Assembly: GCA_003117195.1 (NCBI GenBank)
Contig: BDSI01000014.1
Coordinates: 925,001 to 989,000, forward strand
Length of the DNA stretch: 64,000 nt
Reading direction: 5' to 3'
Source: Eudorina sp. 2006-703-Eu-15
Lineage: Eukaryota; Chlorophyta; Chlorophyceae; Chlamydomonadales; Volvocaceae
Below are positions 13,718 through 27,700 of this stretch, one piece after another. Below the pieces are notes generated by a model. That model was not told the DNA's origin. It made no database searches and saw only the letters and a list, made by a program, of their open reading frames with translations. Positions within the stretch are counted from its first letter, which is position 1; each line of letters starts with the position of its first letter. The position numbers were made by a program, and so were the translations under genes.

Positions 13718-16700
13718 CATCAGCATCTCCCTTAAACAGGAATGGCTAGCTCCAGTCGAAATTTTACTCCAGTGCTTGGTTATTATATGTCGCAGGGGCG
13801 CCACGCACTGGAAACTATACGCGATTATATTCCTCTTACTTACTCCTCGTCCACACGATGCCGATACCTGTTGCATACGGCACTTGCTTGACGTTATACA
13901 CTAAGTAGGCTTATTAGTAGACTGCTGCGGTATGCAATGATTATATATTAATTCTCCAAAACACGTCGCGTGAAGACATACATGTATGTATAGCTGCATG
14001 TCTTATAACAAGTAAATCTTACCAGTTTGACAGACAAGGGGCAGCCGCTCGGCACATGAGAGCGAGTAGATACCGCTTGAAAGGGTATAGATGGCCAAGT
14101 CAGGCGGCGGTGGCGATGGAGTTGGCGGAGGCACGCTGGGTGCACTAGGAGGACCTAGCGGAGGCGCCGGTGGAGGAAGTCTGCTGCTTGGTGGAGGGCC
14201 GGGTGGTTGCGGGCTAGGTGGCATCGGGCTGGGGGCGATCGGAGGTGGCATGTCAGGTGGTGGAGGTGACGGCACTCGTATAGCACCGCCGGCCTCCGCC
14301 CCCGCAGGATTCCAGTACCCATACAGCTCATCATACACGAGTGTGATGTTAGTACCGGACTTGCTGACGACGATACTGCATGATGCGTTTCCAAAATCGT
14401 CTGAATCCCAGTTGGCTGTGATGCTGTCTGGCGCGACGGTGCCGTCCGACCAGAATATCTGCAAGGAGCAAATAAACCCGACGTACGGCGGTAAGTATCA
14501 AGGGCCTAGCCGCGCGGTTCAGGCGGACTTATCGCTGAGCATGCACGATAAACACGCGATTGTTGTAATTGTTGACAGTATTGCGATCGTGCGACGGTGA
14601 TCATCTGGCTTAAAGCTCTGATGTTTACTCGTTGCGCCCATTGATTATTGGCTTGCAAGAATGTACTGTACGCATAGGCATGTGTACAAATACACAATTT
14701 CTCAGCGATGCTGCTCCTTTACATACGAACATGTGAGACCGGCAGCCTCTACCCCTTTGATGCAAGGCATATCAGGGCTCTTGACGTCGTTGTGGCTAAG
14801 CAAGGACACGGCGGCGGCGGTCGCCATTCCATCATCATCGCATCGACCGCACCTGACCATCACCATAGCTTCTTAGACCCAGCCAGAAAGCGTCAGGCAA
14901 GCCGTCAGGGGGACGTTTTAGCAAGGTCTCCAGCGTATTAACATCTCTGGCCGTAGGCAGGTCGCCCTGCGGACATGTACACCGAAACAGCCAGCCGACA
15001 TCGGTCAACAAGAAACAAACGTTTCCGGTGCCTGTGCTAGGGGGACCGTTGTGAGACGGAAGTCGATCCCGTCATGCCAAAGGCGGTCAACCGCCTGAGT
15101 GGGCCAATAAATCATGGCTAATACTATTGAGTAAAATCGGGTTGCCTTTCATTCACTCGCTCTCTGGAAATCGGAGGCTTTGAAAGGCCCGTTTACATCC
15201 GGGGAGCACCCCGCAGTTGTCGCCGGCGAGTGCTTTACGACAGATACACCATAAAACGCTACATGTAGTGCTATCGATCCGGAAATTCGAGCGAGGTATT
15301 CAGAGTGGACCAAGAGGTTTGCCAAACGCAGGCTGCGGGCCAGAGTAATACGCATCTGCTGGCGGTGCTATTTTACTTTCATGTCATAAGACACACCCGT
15401 ACTCGACCACCTCGCTCGTCACTGAGAGCAGTCCGTTGACAGTTAACTCCGTTATACCATCAGCGGAGCGTGGAGCGGTAAAGTACATGGCCGTGCTGGA
15501 CATCAATAAGGACGCAATTGCAGAAATAACATATCTGTTGCATGCTGGAAGCGTTGTGAGATGTTGTGCACGTGGAACGTGTACCGGGTCGTCACTGCAC
15601 CGGTTTCACCGTCGTGATAAAACTAACAGCAACGCTCCGTATCGTATCTGATTGTCCATGAATATTTTGGACCCGGCCAGCCCATTTTGAGAATGACTAA
15701 TGGTTGTACGCATCTGCCGTCTGTACGGAGGCGGGAAGAGACCCTTCAGATAATGTGCCCTTGGCCTGTTCCGGGTTCTGGTGAAAGGAGCGGGCCCCGT
15801 GCGCGCATGGGTGTATGGCGTGTCGTACGACAGAGACCGTACGCACACCCAATACTATCATTCTGTTTTGGTATTAGCAAAGATTTTTGTTGTAGATGGT
15901 GATTCAAGAAACAGAGGAACCCCGCACGCCCTAGGCTCACCCCTAGGCTCCGGCATAGCTTGCGACCCTCGGCATGTGTAACGAGCATGTCGCCGCTGTC
16001 CTCATCCGGAGGAAACACCAGCAGAGATGAGGTCAGCAGTGGGACACGGCGCGGCTGTGGAAGTCCTTCAGAACGGGGCCGCTCACATACGAATGGCAGC
16101 TGAATGGTGCACCCAAGGTCGTACCAAACTGCTGATGAGGACACCACGCTTCGCAAGCCCTCTCCAAGTCTGCTGGCAACTGTCACGGAGGAAGCCACGC
16201 AGTCTTCTCCACCGTACCTGGATGGATGGGCGAGGTAACGACATAAGTATGTTGCATGTTGGCTCTAATTGGGGTGGCGTCGCGGTACATACGGTTGACG
16301 CAACTTTTGCGCTGCCGGAAACATAAGCTAACTAATCACATTGTGAAACTCACTCATACGCAACCAATATAATTTTATATATGTACACATTTATACTTTC
16401 GCGAGCGCAGGTCTAAGGGTCCTTGGCGGCTCGAAGACGTTATCTTTGCGCTCTAGTCAGATACCTTTGGAAGCATTTTTCTAGCTAGCATGTAAAATTA
16501 AAAATGCAATAATAACCAAAATACTCACTTTCCATCTGGTTGGCCAGACGCCCAAGCGGTGTAGACCAGATCGGCCCCAGTGTCAGACCAGACAAAGCGG
16601 CCTTCTTGGGCTGAACGCATCAAACGCAGTCACGAAGCAAGAGCAGGCATAGTCCGTCGCTAAATAAACGTATATTGTGCAATAAACTGAGGAATCAGTA

Positions 16701-19700
16701 TTATGTATGCATCAACCGGGATGTACGTGCAATCCAACATGCATCTAGTGTTAAAACATTTCTTGTCGGGAAAACAGATAGATTCAATGATTGAATAAAT
16801 TAACTGTTTGGAAGTCACGCACATAGGCAACGCACGAAGGAGTAAACAAGTAGGGGTCGGCTTCCTTGAAGCCGGAAAAAGGGCGGGGCCCCCCACAATC
16901 CGTACAGACCACTTGCTTTACAACGAAAACTCTGTTACCACGCAAGAGTGCGAGAGAGTGAAAGGGTGCCATTGAGGGTGTCGTTGATGTTTAAGGTGGA
17001 TCGGTGTACATAGATTCAGCAAGCTCAAGCAGGTAGGTAGCCCCGAAACCAACCTGCAGTACACACCGCCGGCAACGGCGGTCATGGCATCTGCATTATC
17101 ATTATCGTAACGCTAGTCGCCTCTGCACTACCACATCCGTCTGTCAAGCAGATGATCACAAATCAAGCTTGAAGCATTCTGGCCGTGAAACTGTCGTTGT
17201 TTGGTCCGTCGGCATGCTTGCAACCCTTCTGCTGCACGCGTGCAGCAGACGTGAACCTCTAAAGTTTGCTACAATAGTTACATAGCAATGTAAAGGAAAA
17301 GCAGGGTGCAAAAAAGTCGCGGTGAGAGCCGGACTTCGGGCCATCGGAACTGGAGAACTCCTTGGTACTCGGTATGCTATCCCTTTGCATCTTAAAACTT
17401 TGATTCAATACATAATGTTGAATTGTATTCATCTGGCAAAACAGAAAGGCAAATCTTGGTGTTGGTGGCATCTTGATGTTCATACATCAGAACACTATGG
17501 ACGTTCAATTTAGCACGCGCTGTCCATTCCTAATCCAAGTATTCATCACGCGGCACCTGTTGAAACAAACATGAGCGCGAGAGGCGTTGAGTGGATGTTG
17601 ACTCGGGTCCATGGAGACCGCGGAGCTTTACTTTGACCGTTTGTGCGCAAAGAATTTTTTTCAGCCAAACCAAAGTTACCTTGCAATAGAGGGCAATTAA
17701 TATGACATTGCGAATAAGTTTAGCGGATAATGAACGTTTTGCCGTTACCGGACACACGGACACACGGACACACGGACACACGGACACACGGACACACGGA
17801 CACACGGACACACGGACACACGGACACACGGACACACGGACACACGGACACACGGACACACGGACACACGGACACACGGACACACGGACACACGGACACA
17901 CGGACACACGGACACACGGACACACGGACACACGGACACACGGACACACGGACACACGGACACACGGACACACGGACACACGGACACACGGACACACGGA
18001 CACACGGACACACGGACACACGGACACCGACACACGGACACACGGACACACGGACACACGGACACACGGACACACGGACACACGGACACACGGACACACG
18101 GACACACGGACACACGGACACACGGACACACGGACACACGGACACACGGACACACGGACACACGGACACACGGACACACGGACACACGGACACACGGACA
18201 CACGGACACACGGACACACGGACACACGGACACACGGACACACGGACACACGGACACACGGACACACGGACACACGGACACACGGACACACGGACACACG
18301 GACACACGGACACACGGACACACGGACACACGGACACACGGACACACGGACACACGGACACACGGACGGACATGGGCAATCCTAGGGGGCGGGGCCCCCC
18401 GAACGCGCTTCGCGCTGGGGCCCCGCCCAATAAATACAGAAACAGGCCGACCTACGTGCGTGCGTGCAATGGTCGATTGTTCGCAGCACAGGCAGAAGCA
18501 GAGGTGTATATATGCGCTTACCTTGGTCACTGGCACCCATCCAGAGGTATAAGCTACGGCCGCTGTAAAGATCAGCGGCTTGAAGCTGTCCCGTTTTGGC
18601 CCAGGTAGAAATCATGGAGTACACTGTAGCTGCCTCGCTGGCACTTAGGAGTGACACCAGATGGCCACCCAGCTCCTGGCAAAGCGCCTCCGCATCCCAC
18701 CATGTCTTGCGCATCTGTTGGCGATGCGTGTTAATTGGGATCAATAAGCACATGCATGTGTGTGAACGAACGCACACGCGGAAGATTAGCATCTCGCGAT
18801 GTAACGGGCAACGAAGTGCATATCCATCAGTGTACTCCCATTAGAACTTATGCAGAGTTGCCGATGAGGCAGGGAGCTTCCAGTTCGGATTAACACCACG
18901 GATTAGGGCTTAATCGGCGGCATATGGAAACATCTCACGGATTGGCGTGAATTGGCTAGGCGGATTACGACTGACAGGATTGGTGACTGTACAGTATGTA
19001 TGCGTTCTTTGCAGATTAGATATACCTACCTGGATGTAAAGTAATACATGATAGGGTAGGGTAGGGTATGAAAATTTATTTTCCCCAGCGAGCATATTTT
19101 AATATACAAATATTTTATAATTATGTATTTGGAACGCCATTGCATACTCCCATACATATTCCTAACGTTGCTGGGCTTTCGGGCGTGTTCGAAATAACCT
19201 TGCCAGAGGTCCGCGTTTTAAATCCATGCCGCCCCGCCGAGCACTTAGACGTGTCTGGTACGGTTTATCAATTTAGTGTGTTGGATGCATGTTGGTATAG
19301 CTGCACGATCCTCCCGCCCGCGGGTGTTGGTGGTAGCCGGAATCCATGGTAAGGGTACGGTTGATGAGATGAGGCACCTACGAAGCTCGAAATTTGGGCC
19401 CGTTGGAAAGCCCAGCGGTAAGGGCCCGCTTGATTGATTATGGCACGCATGTATTAAGTGACCTACCTGGAAGAGAGAGTATTCGCTTTCCCCAAATGTG
19501 GCCACCAGAGCTGGGGCGCCGATGTTAGTGCCGGTGGCGGACACTGCAATCGTGTTAGGGACACAGAAGTCAAGCAAACGCTTTGATTTTTAAAAGGCGA
19601 GTTGGAAAAAAATACATGCTCGATAAACGCCGACATGCATTTGTCAGGCAAACCCTATTGCATTAATTAAATCGAGTGTGCCTGCAAGCACACCCTAACG

Positions 19701-22700
19701 GACGCTCGCTCGCACGCACGCCCATGCCACGCACGCCTCTTCATCTGCAACCGTGCGCATTTTGCATAATGCCTGCGTACGTGTTTACTTGGCCTTTCAA
19801 ACAAAATTCTACATATAGTGCTGTCCGCCCGGAATAAAATCCAGAACGAACGAGTATGTATACCTTGAACAAGTATGTATAGTATGTGTACCTTGTGTAT
19901 GTAGCTTACGTAGCTCCAGTTAAGCGAGTTTTACATGAATATTGACACAGGAATTGCCAAATTACCCGTCGATTCACGCACCTGTGTTCGGACATTCTGG
20001 AGCCGCGAAATCCTGACAGAGGTGAGCAGTAGTTGCGCCGTCGGACCTTACCACACGGTCAAGCAGCTCTCCGTAGCTGTCACTGTCAATGTCCCAAAGA
20101 CCTAGACCACCCAGGCAGTGATCGCGTGCAAAACAGATCTGCAGATAGATGGCGATGAGTGGGTAGTTATTAACGATTCGTGATGTTAACTGCATGCCAG
20201 GTGGCTGGCTTGCTACGTGCTCGCTCCAGGCAGGCCACGGAATGCATGAGGATTCCACACAGCCACATGCATACACGCATACCTTGAACCACTTGTTCAG
20301 CTAAGTATCTAGCACGGTCCTGATCTCACCTTGCTGATAATCGTCGTTTTGTCGTCAAAGTGTGCCCAGTGGCTATAACCATAGTTGCTCCCCAACGTAA
20401 AGCTATCGGCCATGAGTCGAGGGTTACCACTGGGGATCAGCAACTGAAGCTCAGCTTGGGTGAGGAGGCCACTCGCACCGAGGCAGGGTCCCGGCTGACC
20501 AGCACCTGGAGCATACCACGATCGAGTCCGGCGGGACGCAAATTATTCTTTTCTATGAATTGTACTTTAACCAGCACGCACCTGGGACACTCCACGACCA
20601 ATCAAGTGATGGCGGGAGACAAAACAAGTTATATTTTATTTACGTTGTCTGCTCGATGCTTAACAAAGAAATACCAGTCACGCAACACGTCACTAACCCG
20701 CTACGAATCCGTCGGCATCCAGCAGGTAGCTGCGTCCCATCGCATTCACCACGAGCGTCAGCCGTTCGGGTGGGACGCCCGCATGCAGCAGCTGCGAGCA
20801 CGGACAGACACAGAATACCAAGATTAGCTGATCACAGATAATCGTACGCCTCTAACTGCACTTGGCATCGCGACGACAACATGTAAGTTTAGCGACCGAG
20901 TGTGCCACCTTCGTTTATTTGCCATGCCATGCCTGCAAACGTCGCTCGATGCGACAGCTCGATGGCTGGCTGTGCTGCCACACACATACATGCCGCTAGA
21001 GTGCATTTGAACTGCCATATCTACTTGCCCTATTAGCAAGGTCTACTAGGTCAGGAATGTATAACCTGCCACCCTCTGCCACCAGCGTCACAAACAGCTA
21101 TTATTACTTTGGATAGAAAAGTTCGAATAGTGCCATGTATTAATTGTGCTACTCATACATGCCGCGCAACAACTTGGAACAACGATGCCCGCACCTTGTC
21201 CACAATTGTGTTGACTGAATATCCGTTGGCTTCAGTACAGTCGTAAAGAGGAGTCTCTACGTAGGGCGTCGAGCCAACGACCTCAGAACCGCTGAGGTCG
21301 TAACCCTGCGACCATACATCATCCGGTACAAAGGCAACACGCTGCTCGCATTTATATGTACCACGCACGATATTCACGATGCCGTTCAGGTGTTGTCGGG
21401 TAGCAAGCCGAGTTAGCCGAGTGCAGCATACATCGCGAAGGAAAAGCGCTAAAAGCGCACATTTGCATTAACGCACGGAAACATATATACCGACTGTCTG
21501 GCGCAGCAGGTTATGCACCTTGAAATTGTAGAAATCGATGTAAGGCAGCAAATCCATCCATGTGACATTCAGGTAGGCGCCGGACGGTGGAATTGCCAAG
21601 GAAAGCGATTTTTTTGCAGGCTTGAGTACTTCGGACACGTCCCAGATGAGGGACACGAAGTCGGACACCTGCATGAGATAGAAAACATCGCAGCAGGTCA
21701 GCAGACAATTGACCTTTCTGCTTCTGTTAACAAAGTAGCACAGCGGGTATGACGTATGATGAGCCTCTCCTGTTCCGGAGCCAGAATGAACCATTTGCCG
21801 CCACCTCTTTGTAAGGATTAAAAATACATCGCTTCTAACTGTGGCATCGATTATTACATACGTCGTCCGTTTCTGCCTGCGCGTCCATGTGCCATTTAGA
21901 TGCAACGACGGCCAAGCACGACATACGTCCCACGAACCTGGTCTGCTCTGAGGCTGGGCCAGTCAAGCTCCGCCCCGTCGAACGCAAAATCGATGAGAAT
22001 GTCCCTTATGGCCGCGGCAAACAAGAGCCGGGACTGGGAATTTATGACGATGGGACTGAAACCAGAGTCCTGCCCCTCGCCACCGATAGACAAGGACACA
22101 TGCACATCCGCGTTGATGGCCTTCAGATTCCTGTAGCACGATGTCAAAGCGGGGGCAAGGTAGGGCGCGGTAGGCGCGGCCGGGTGGGGACATGGAAAGA
22201 TAATGTAGATAGGATGATCAAGCCGCTTTTGCAGGTAGGTGCCGAGTACCTTGCGACGCATGCCCTACCTTGCCAGGTTGGCAACAAACCCTTGCTGGCG
22301 CTCCTCCAAATACTCGAGCTGCAGGTTCTCCCCATTGGGGACCATCGACGAATAGACAACATGCGAGGCCCCGGCTGCACGGCTGGTGGTACTGCTTGCA
22401 GCAGCCGTAGTGGTCAAAGAGGCAGTTGCACTATCGGTGGTGCTGCTCGTGTCATTCCCCTGCGCATTGCATGAAGCTGAGCCATCGAAGCGGCGGTTGG
22501 TGATATATGCCAGCGTGCGCCTTGGACCCCCGCAGCGTATTTCAGTGGGTAGCTCCGGCACCGTCACGGCGGTCGGCGCGGTTGTCGTCGTCGGATCATC
22601 AGCAGTGGCTGCATGCGCGGGCGAATGGTTGCAGAGTGTATGTGTAGAGAGTGCAAGGGGTCCCTGCCGGTTATTACAAGACAGGGGCACTTTACATAAC

Positions 22701-24711
22701 GTGCACACACCGATGCATAAAAATCCATTATTAGATGGTATGGACATGTCCAAGCATCAGAAGTACACATAATGGCATATGTGTATGTATATATGTATGT
22801 GTTGACTCCGGCCAGTGATAACAGGATGCATACATGGATGTGACCCTGACCTGTTCCACGGCCATTAGAAATGGCGCTGACTGAAAACGTGTCCCAGTAT
22901 TGTGTGGTGCTGACTGGACTTGAGAACGAAGCACCATCAGAAAGCAGGGAGTAGCTGCCCGTTGAGGTGATGACAAAGAGGTCGTCACGACCATCTGCAG
23001 TTTATGCAGTTAAGGGTGAGGATAGTGAGGAGGCTTGAAATATCAGATGGAGGTGCAGTGTAAGTAAGGGCGTAGGCGGTCGTACAAAGAATAGATAGAT
23101 TCCAAAACTGGTGCCCAGCATCCGTGTAATCCGTGGAGGCCTCTTCCGAGACCGTCCTTACGTTACGTACATGCCTGGCATGGTTGCAGTTTTACTATCT
23201 TCAATAAAAAAATATTTACGGGCAAAAAAACCGGAATTTTTCTATTTCCCCGACCCCCAAGAAACCTGCGAGATTTCATTTATTGACACTGTGGAGAGCC
23301 GGAAATCTGCCCTGCCAACTATTTTCCAGACTATGAAAAGGGCCTGGAAATCTACAGGCGCAGGGGCGATTCCTGCATCGTACGCCTGTCTACCGCCAAA
23401 ACACACTCTAATGCCGTGTCCCCAACGCCTGGTTACCCTCCCATATGCATCCGCGACGCAAGGAAAGCGCGCTTCAGGCCTCCAAGACTGAGAATCCCTG
23501 TCGTAGCTGTGGTTGCAGTGGTCCTGCTGTCGTAACACGCAGAAATATTTCCGGCCTGCCTAAGAGGTTTTTATTTTCTAGCACCTAGGAAGCCCCCAAA
23601 ATCTGCCCTGTCAAAGGTTTTTTGGCTACTGGCGACAGGCCGGAAACCTGCGGAATTCTATTTCCCCGTTTTGGAAGATAGCAACACTGCATGGTTGCAA
23701 CATACAGAGGTAGTGCGTGCCCGAAGGCCCACACGCTCGGATGCCCCAGTGGGCTGCATAATAACATACAATTCGGAGGTGCCCTAGCTCTGCCGTCTTT
23801 TACCAGCAAGGTGCAGGATAGATGCTACAACCAGGCACTGGTATCACTTCCGGCAGCTGGTTCATTCTGCAACTAATTAACGAACCCCGCATACTGCAAC
23901 AAACAATAAAGCATAAAAGCGCTCGTCCGTAGGGTGGCTGGTTTGAGTAGCTCTTCCACGATTATCCATCAGTTGAGACCCGCTGCTGCTACTGCTGCAC
24001 TTACCAGCATTGACATCCCGCACTTGCACGGAGGAGACATTGCCGGTCAAGGCTCCCCAAGCACCCAGCCCAGCCAGATACACCTTCATGTCCAGGAGGC
24101 TGATACAAGCCAGTTGGCCACCGGAAGACGATTTCGCGCTGCGCATGGTTCCGGTATTGTCTGTGCCAGTGAATTGCTGCCCAGTAAACTGCCCAATGAG
24201 CATGGCGAAGACCACACTGCAGCTGCCACCAGGAAATACTGCTGGTGCCGACAAGGTGTACGTGAGCGGCATTGCCGGTCCCAAGGCTATTAGCACATTG
24301 TACATGTCGAAACCGCTCTCGACTGTAGCGCGGTATGCAACGACGATGTCTACGGCACCATTCCCTGTACAAATTAAGGTGCACACATGGAGCGATCGAG
24401 GCAGGCACGGTTCGGTAGTGCAGCAGACATACATGATGACGCGGTGCGCCATACATGCATGTGCCTCGGTCTATCGTGCGCTCTGGCATACAAAATCAAC
24501 ACACCGGGCAAGCAAGCAGCAGTGTCCATTCCGCGCAGGCAAGCAGGCAAGAATGGATGGACTCCTGATGCTGCAAGCAAATACAATTGCGAGGTCGCGG
24601 TCATCGTGGCCACATATATACGTACGCCACATACGTACATATTTTGTCTATCGCCATACTTGCTTCCTGCTGCCGTTGACGGATGTACGGTACCAGTGTT
24701 GCATGTCAGCA

Positions 24712-24784
<73 letters not shown>

Positions 24785-27700
24785 GATTACGCCGGCCGGA
24801 GCCTGGCGTGTGTTAAGGGGTCGGGAACTGAGGGGCGGCGTAGCCGTCCCTGTATGCCCGCACCACCGCATGTCAGCAGTATGTATGTTGATGTGTATAT
24901 AGAGAACTGACGAGCCGGCCGTAGGCATGTGAGTGGTAGTCTCAGGTCGCAAGTTATGTTGGGCGCACGAGCGCTCCAGGGTGCAATAATACGTTTTTCT
25001 GGACATCGCCGCTTCTGCCATTCTGTTCAAGTGAGCTGCTGTGCGAGATCGGATGAACCGGCGAAACCGATACTTTGAAATTTCAACCCAAGTTGGGTTC
25101 GGCAAATCCAAAATAGGTATTTGACTACGCTCAGCAAGTACATTTCCATTACGATGTATCACTGGAGAATGGTTAGTGGTTTCTCGGTGACACACAAATA
25201 AATAATGTCTTGCATGCAGGATTCCCTTTTGCTGTTTTTGACCATTCACGGTTGAAAACTACACTAAATATAAAAGATGAAACGAAGGCCTGCAGTCCCC
25301 GGCGTTCGTTAGTTGAACCTACCTACGAATGCCGTACTCACCGAGTTCGTATGCTCATTGTGCAATGATTATATTCGCCTCTTGCTGATGCCTCGCTGTC
25401 AACGTTTGAGCATAGGCAACCAGATATCGTCGCTTAGATATGTAGCCATAATAATCCGTGCGTCCTCTGATAGTTGTTTGTTAGGGTTTGTTCGGGCGTT
25501 TAACGGTATTAACTGTGAACCAAATGCCCCATCCTTAGTTCCTTACCGTCCATGTCCCTCGCCAGGACAAAGCAGTTAACTCCTAGCGCCGTACACCTGC
25601 ACACAGCATTAAGCATGTCACACCGGTCGGTGAAGGCTTGCCGTGCACAATCCCCAGCCAGCGACATGCATTGACTTGATAGGCTGACAGAAGCCGTACG
25701 TATATATTTAAAAGTGAAACATCTGACAAGCGAGCAGAGGCAAGTGCATGCGTTGACTGCGCCTTATTAGTATGTATTGCTGTCTGGCTGAGGCTGTGGA
25801 AACGTTCATGGCAACCATGGCCAAAACAAAACCAATTGCTGTGGGCTACATTGAAAACATATATACGTGCCTGATGTTGGGTTGCTCCATCCATGTGATG
25901 CCGTCGCCGTCCACGTCATCAACGAAGAGGGTCTTGGAGTTGCTCTGATAGTACCCGATACGTGCCTGGTCCTTGTCGAAGAACACCTGCATGGGGATAG
26001 ACAGTATGTATGCCGACAGACCATGCCACACCGACATGCTGTTGATATGGTGTACGTCCGGCGCACTGTCTTGGTAGGTTCCGTGCGGTGGTCCCGGTTC
26101 CGGAGCGCATATCCTGATCGGGGCTATTTGGGTATCTTGTTAGAGAGGATTTCTGCTTCCTCATCTCCGTAGATATACATACGCTATGTAACGGTAATCG
26201 CCTATGAGACGCCAGTCGGTCCATACAGCAGGTAGCGATAGCCGCCTGTTTTACCACACATGTATGCCTCGCTCAATATCTGCTCAATTATTGAGCAAAT
26301 CCGATTTCCATTCCAGGGTGGATGGGTAACTCTGATAACGAAGATTAGAGTAGATTGCATTGCCTCTGCCCCGCCATGTAGCTAAAGCCGCCAGCGAGGC
26401 TTTGCCCGGCTCCAGTTGGTGGTACTGGATGTGCATCATGGTTATCCTGGCTATCCTGGCTGTTGTGTCATTGATGTGTCAAATCTTATCAGGAATTATT
26501 TACCGACCCGCGGGCGATACGGCCGACGGGTACCTATATATAGTTGATGACGTCCGTCCCATGGTTCATTCACGCGCTTGATATGTATGAGGCGAAAGGA
26601 CTTCGGGTGCATGGACCATGCGTGCTTGACAATAACCAATTTCATGAGGAGCTCGTCTGTACACAATGTCACAAAATGAGCAGTACTGCAGTATTTGCAG
26701 TCATGTGTCGCCTCACCATGTCAGCTGCACCATCGCCAGTTACATCCATGAAGAAATGGACCCGGCGTGTTTTGTTGGTAGTGTCAATGAGGATGGATGC
26801 ATCATTGACTGTTGTCAGGTCGAGCCAGGGCGCCAGTGTCCGAAATGCACCCGGTCCGTAGCAGACTGACACCTGTTGCGGGAAAACAACACATATGCCA
26901 TGCACCACAATAACCACAACGCAAGCGACCAATCATCAGTGCAGGTTGAAGCTTGGTTTTGGATGCGATGTCGTCATTAGCATTTCGCGAAGTCTGTTAC
27001 GTCAGTACGTTAGATCCAATGATTGGATGCATGTTTTGAGAGAGCCAATATATATGCATGTATTGCGCACGCAGCCACATGTGGACGTTGATACCTGCTC
27101 ATCAGCGGCCTTACCAGAACCTTGTTGGCCAGCACTGCAATAAGGTCATCACAGCCGTCACCGGTGACGTCCTGTAGAGCAGTGGAGTAATGCGTGGAGC
27201 GAGGAACGAAGGCGCTCGGACGTGGATAGCTAGATTAATAGTCGTAGCCAGGCATGCATAATGCGGATTGCAGGAGCCTAACGTAGACCATAAAAGTGTG
27301 TCCCCGTTGTCTTCGAAGTTTCCATTCATATTACGCACTCAGTTATGTACTACATGCATGATATATGTTACGTGTGTGTGCTTTGCTTGCGAACATGCAT
27401 GCTTCCGTGCTTTGCAAGCTTAGGCAAGCGAGCAGGTGTAGCAGGTGCGTGCGCGCGCGCACGCGTGCGTGCAACAACAGAAGGCAGCTGACTTCGGTTC
27501 TATTTACATACCGCAAGTAGAAGTTGCTTGGGTTTATCCATGGGTCCAAAGGAGACAGCGACAGCTGAATCAATGGAGCTGCTCCAAGGCTGACTCAGGG
27601 CTGCATGGCCCACAAGCACCCCTTCATTTGTGTATGACAACAGAAGCACGTCCTGAAGAATAACGTACACAAAGCACGGCATGTCATTTTAGGGGAACGT

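Noticed and set aside
17750..18368. CRISPR array
   Set aside because: The units are 8 bp, contiguous and without spacers, in a eukaryotic intron.
17702..18608. Open frames of 200-290 residues with HGHTDTRT or VCPCVRVS repeats on both strands
   Set aside because: They are produced by the 8-bp minisatellite, which lacks stops in every frame, and lie inside an intron.
19982..22608. A separate, active chitinase gene
   Set aside because: There is no signal peptide or start Met at its 5' side, the first exon continues in phase from the FG-GAP exon 22851-22994, and the catalytic Glu is missing.
24010..24902. Poly-Asn, poly-Ile and poly-Leu frames
   Set aside because: Created by the (AAT)n microsatellite; the real coding in this part is the minus-strand exon 24005-24364.
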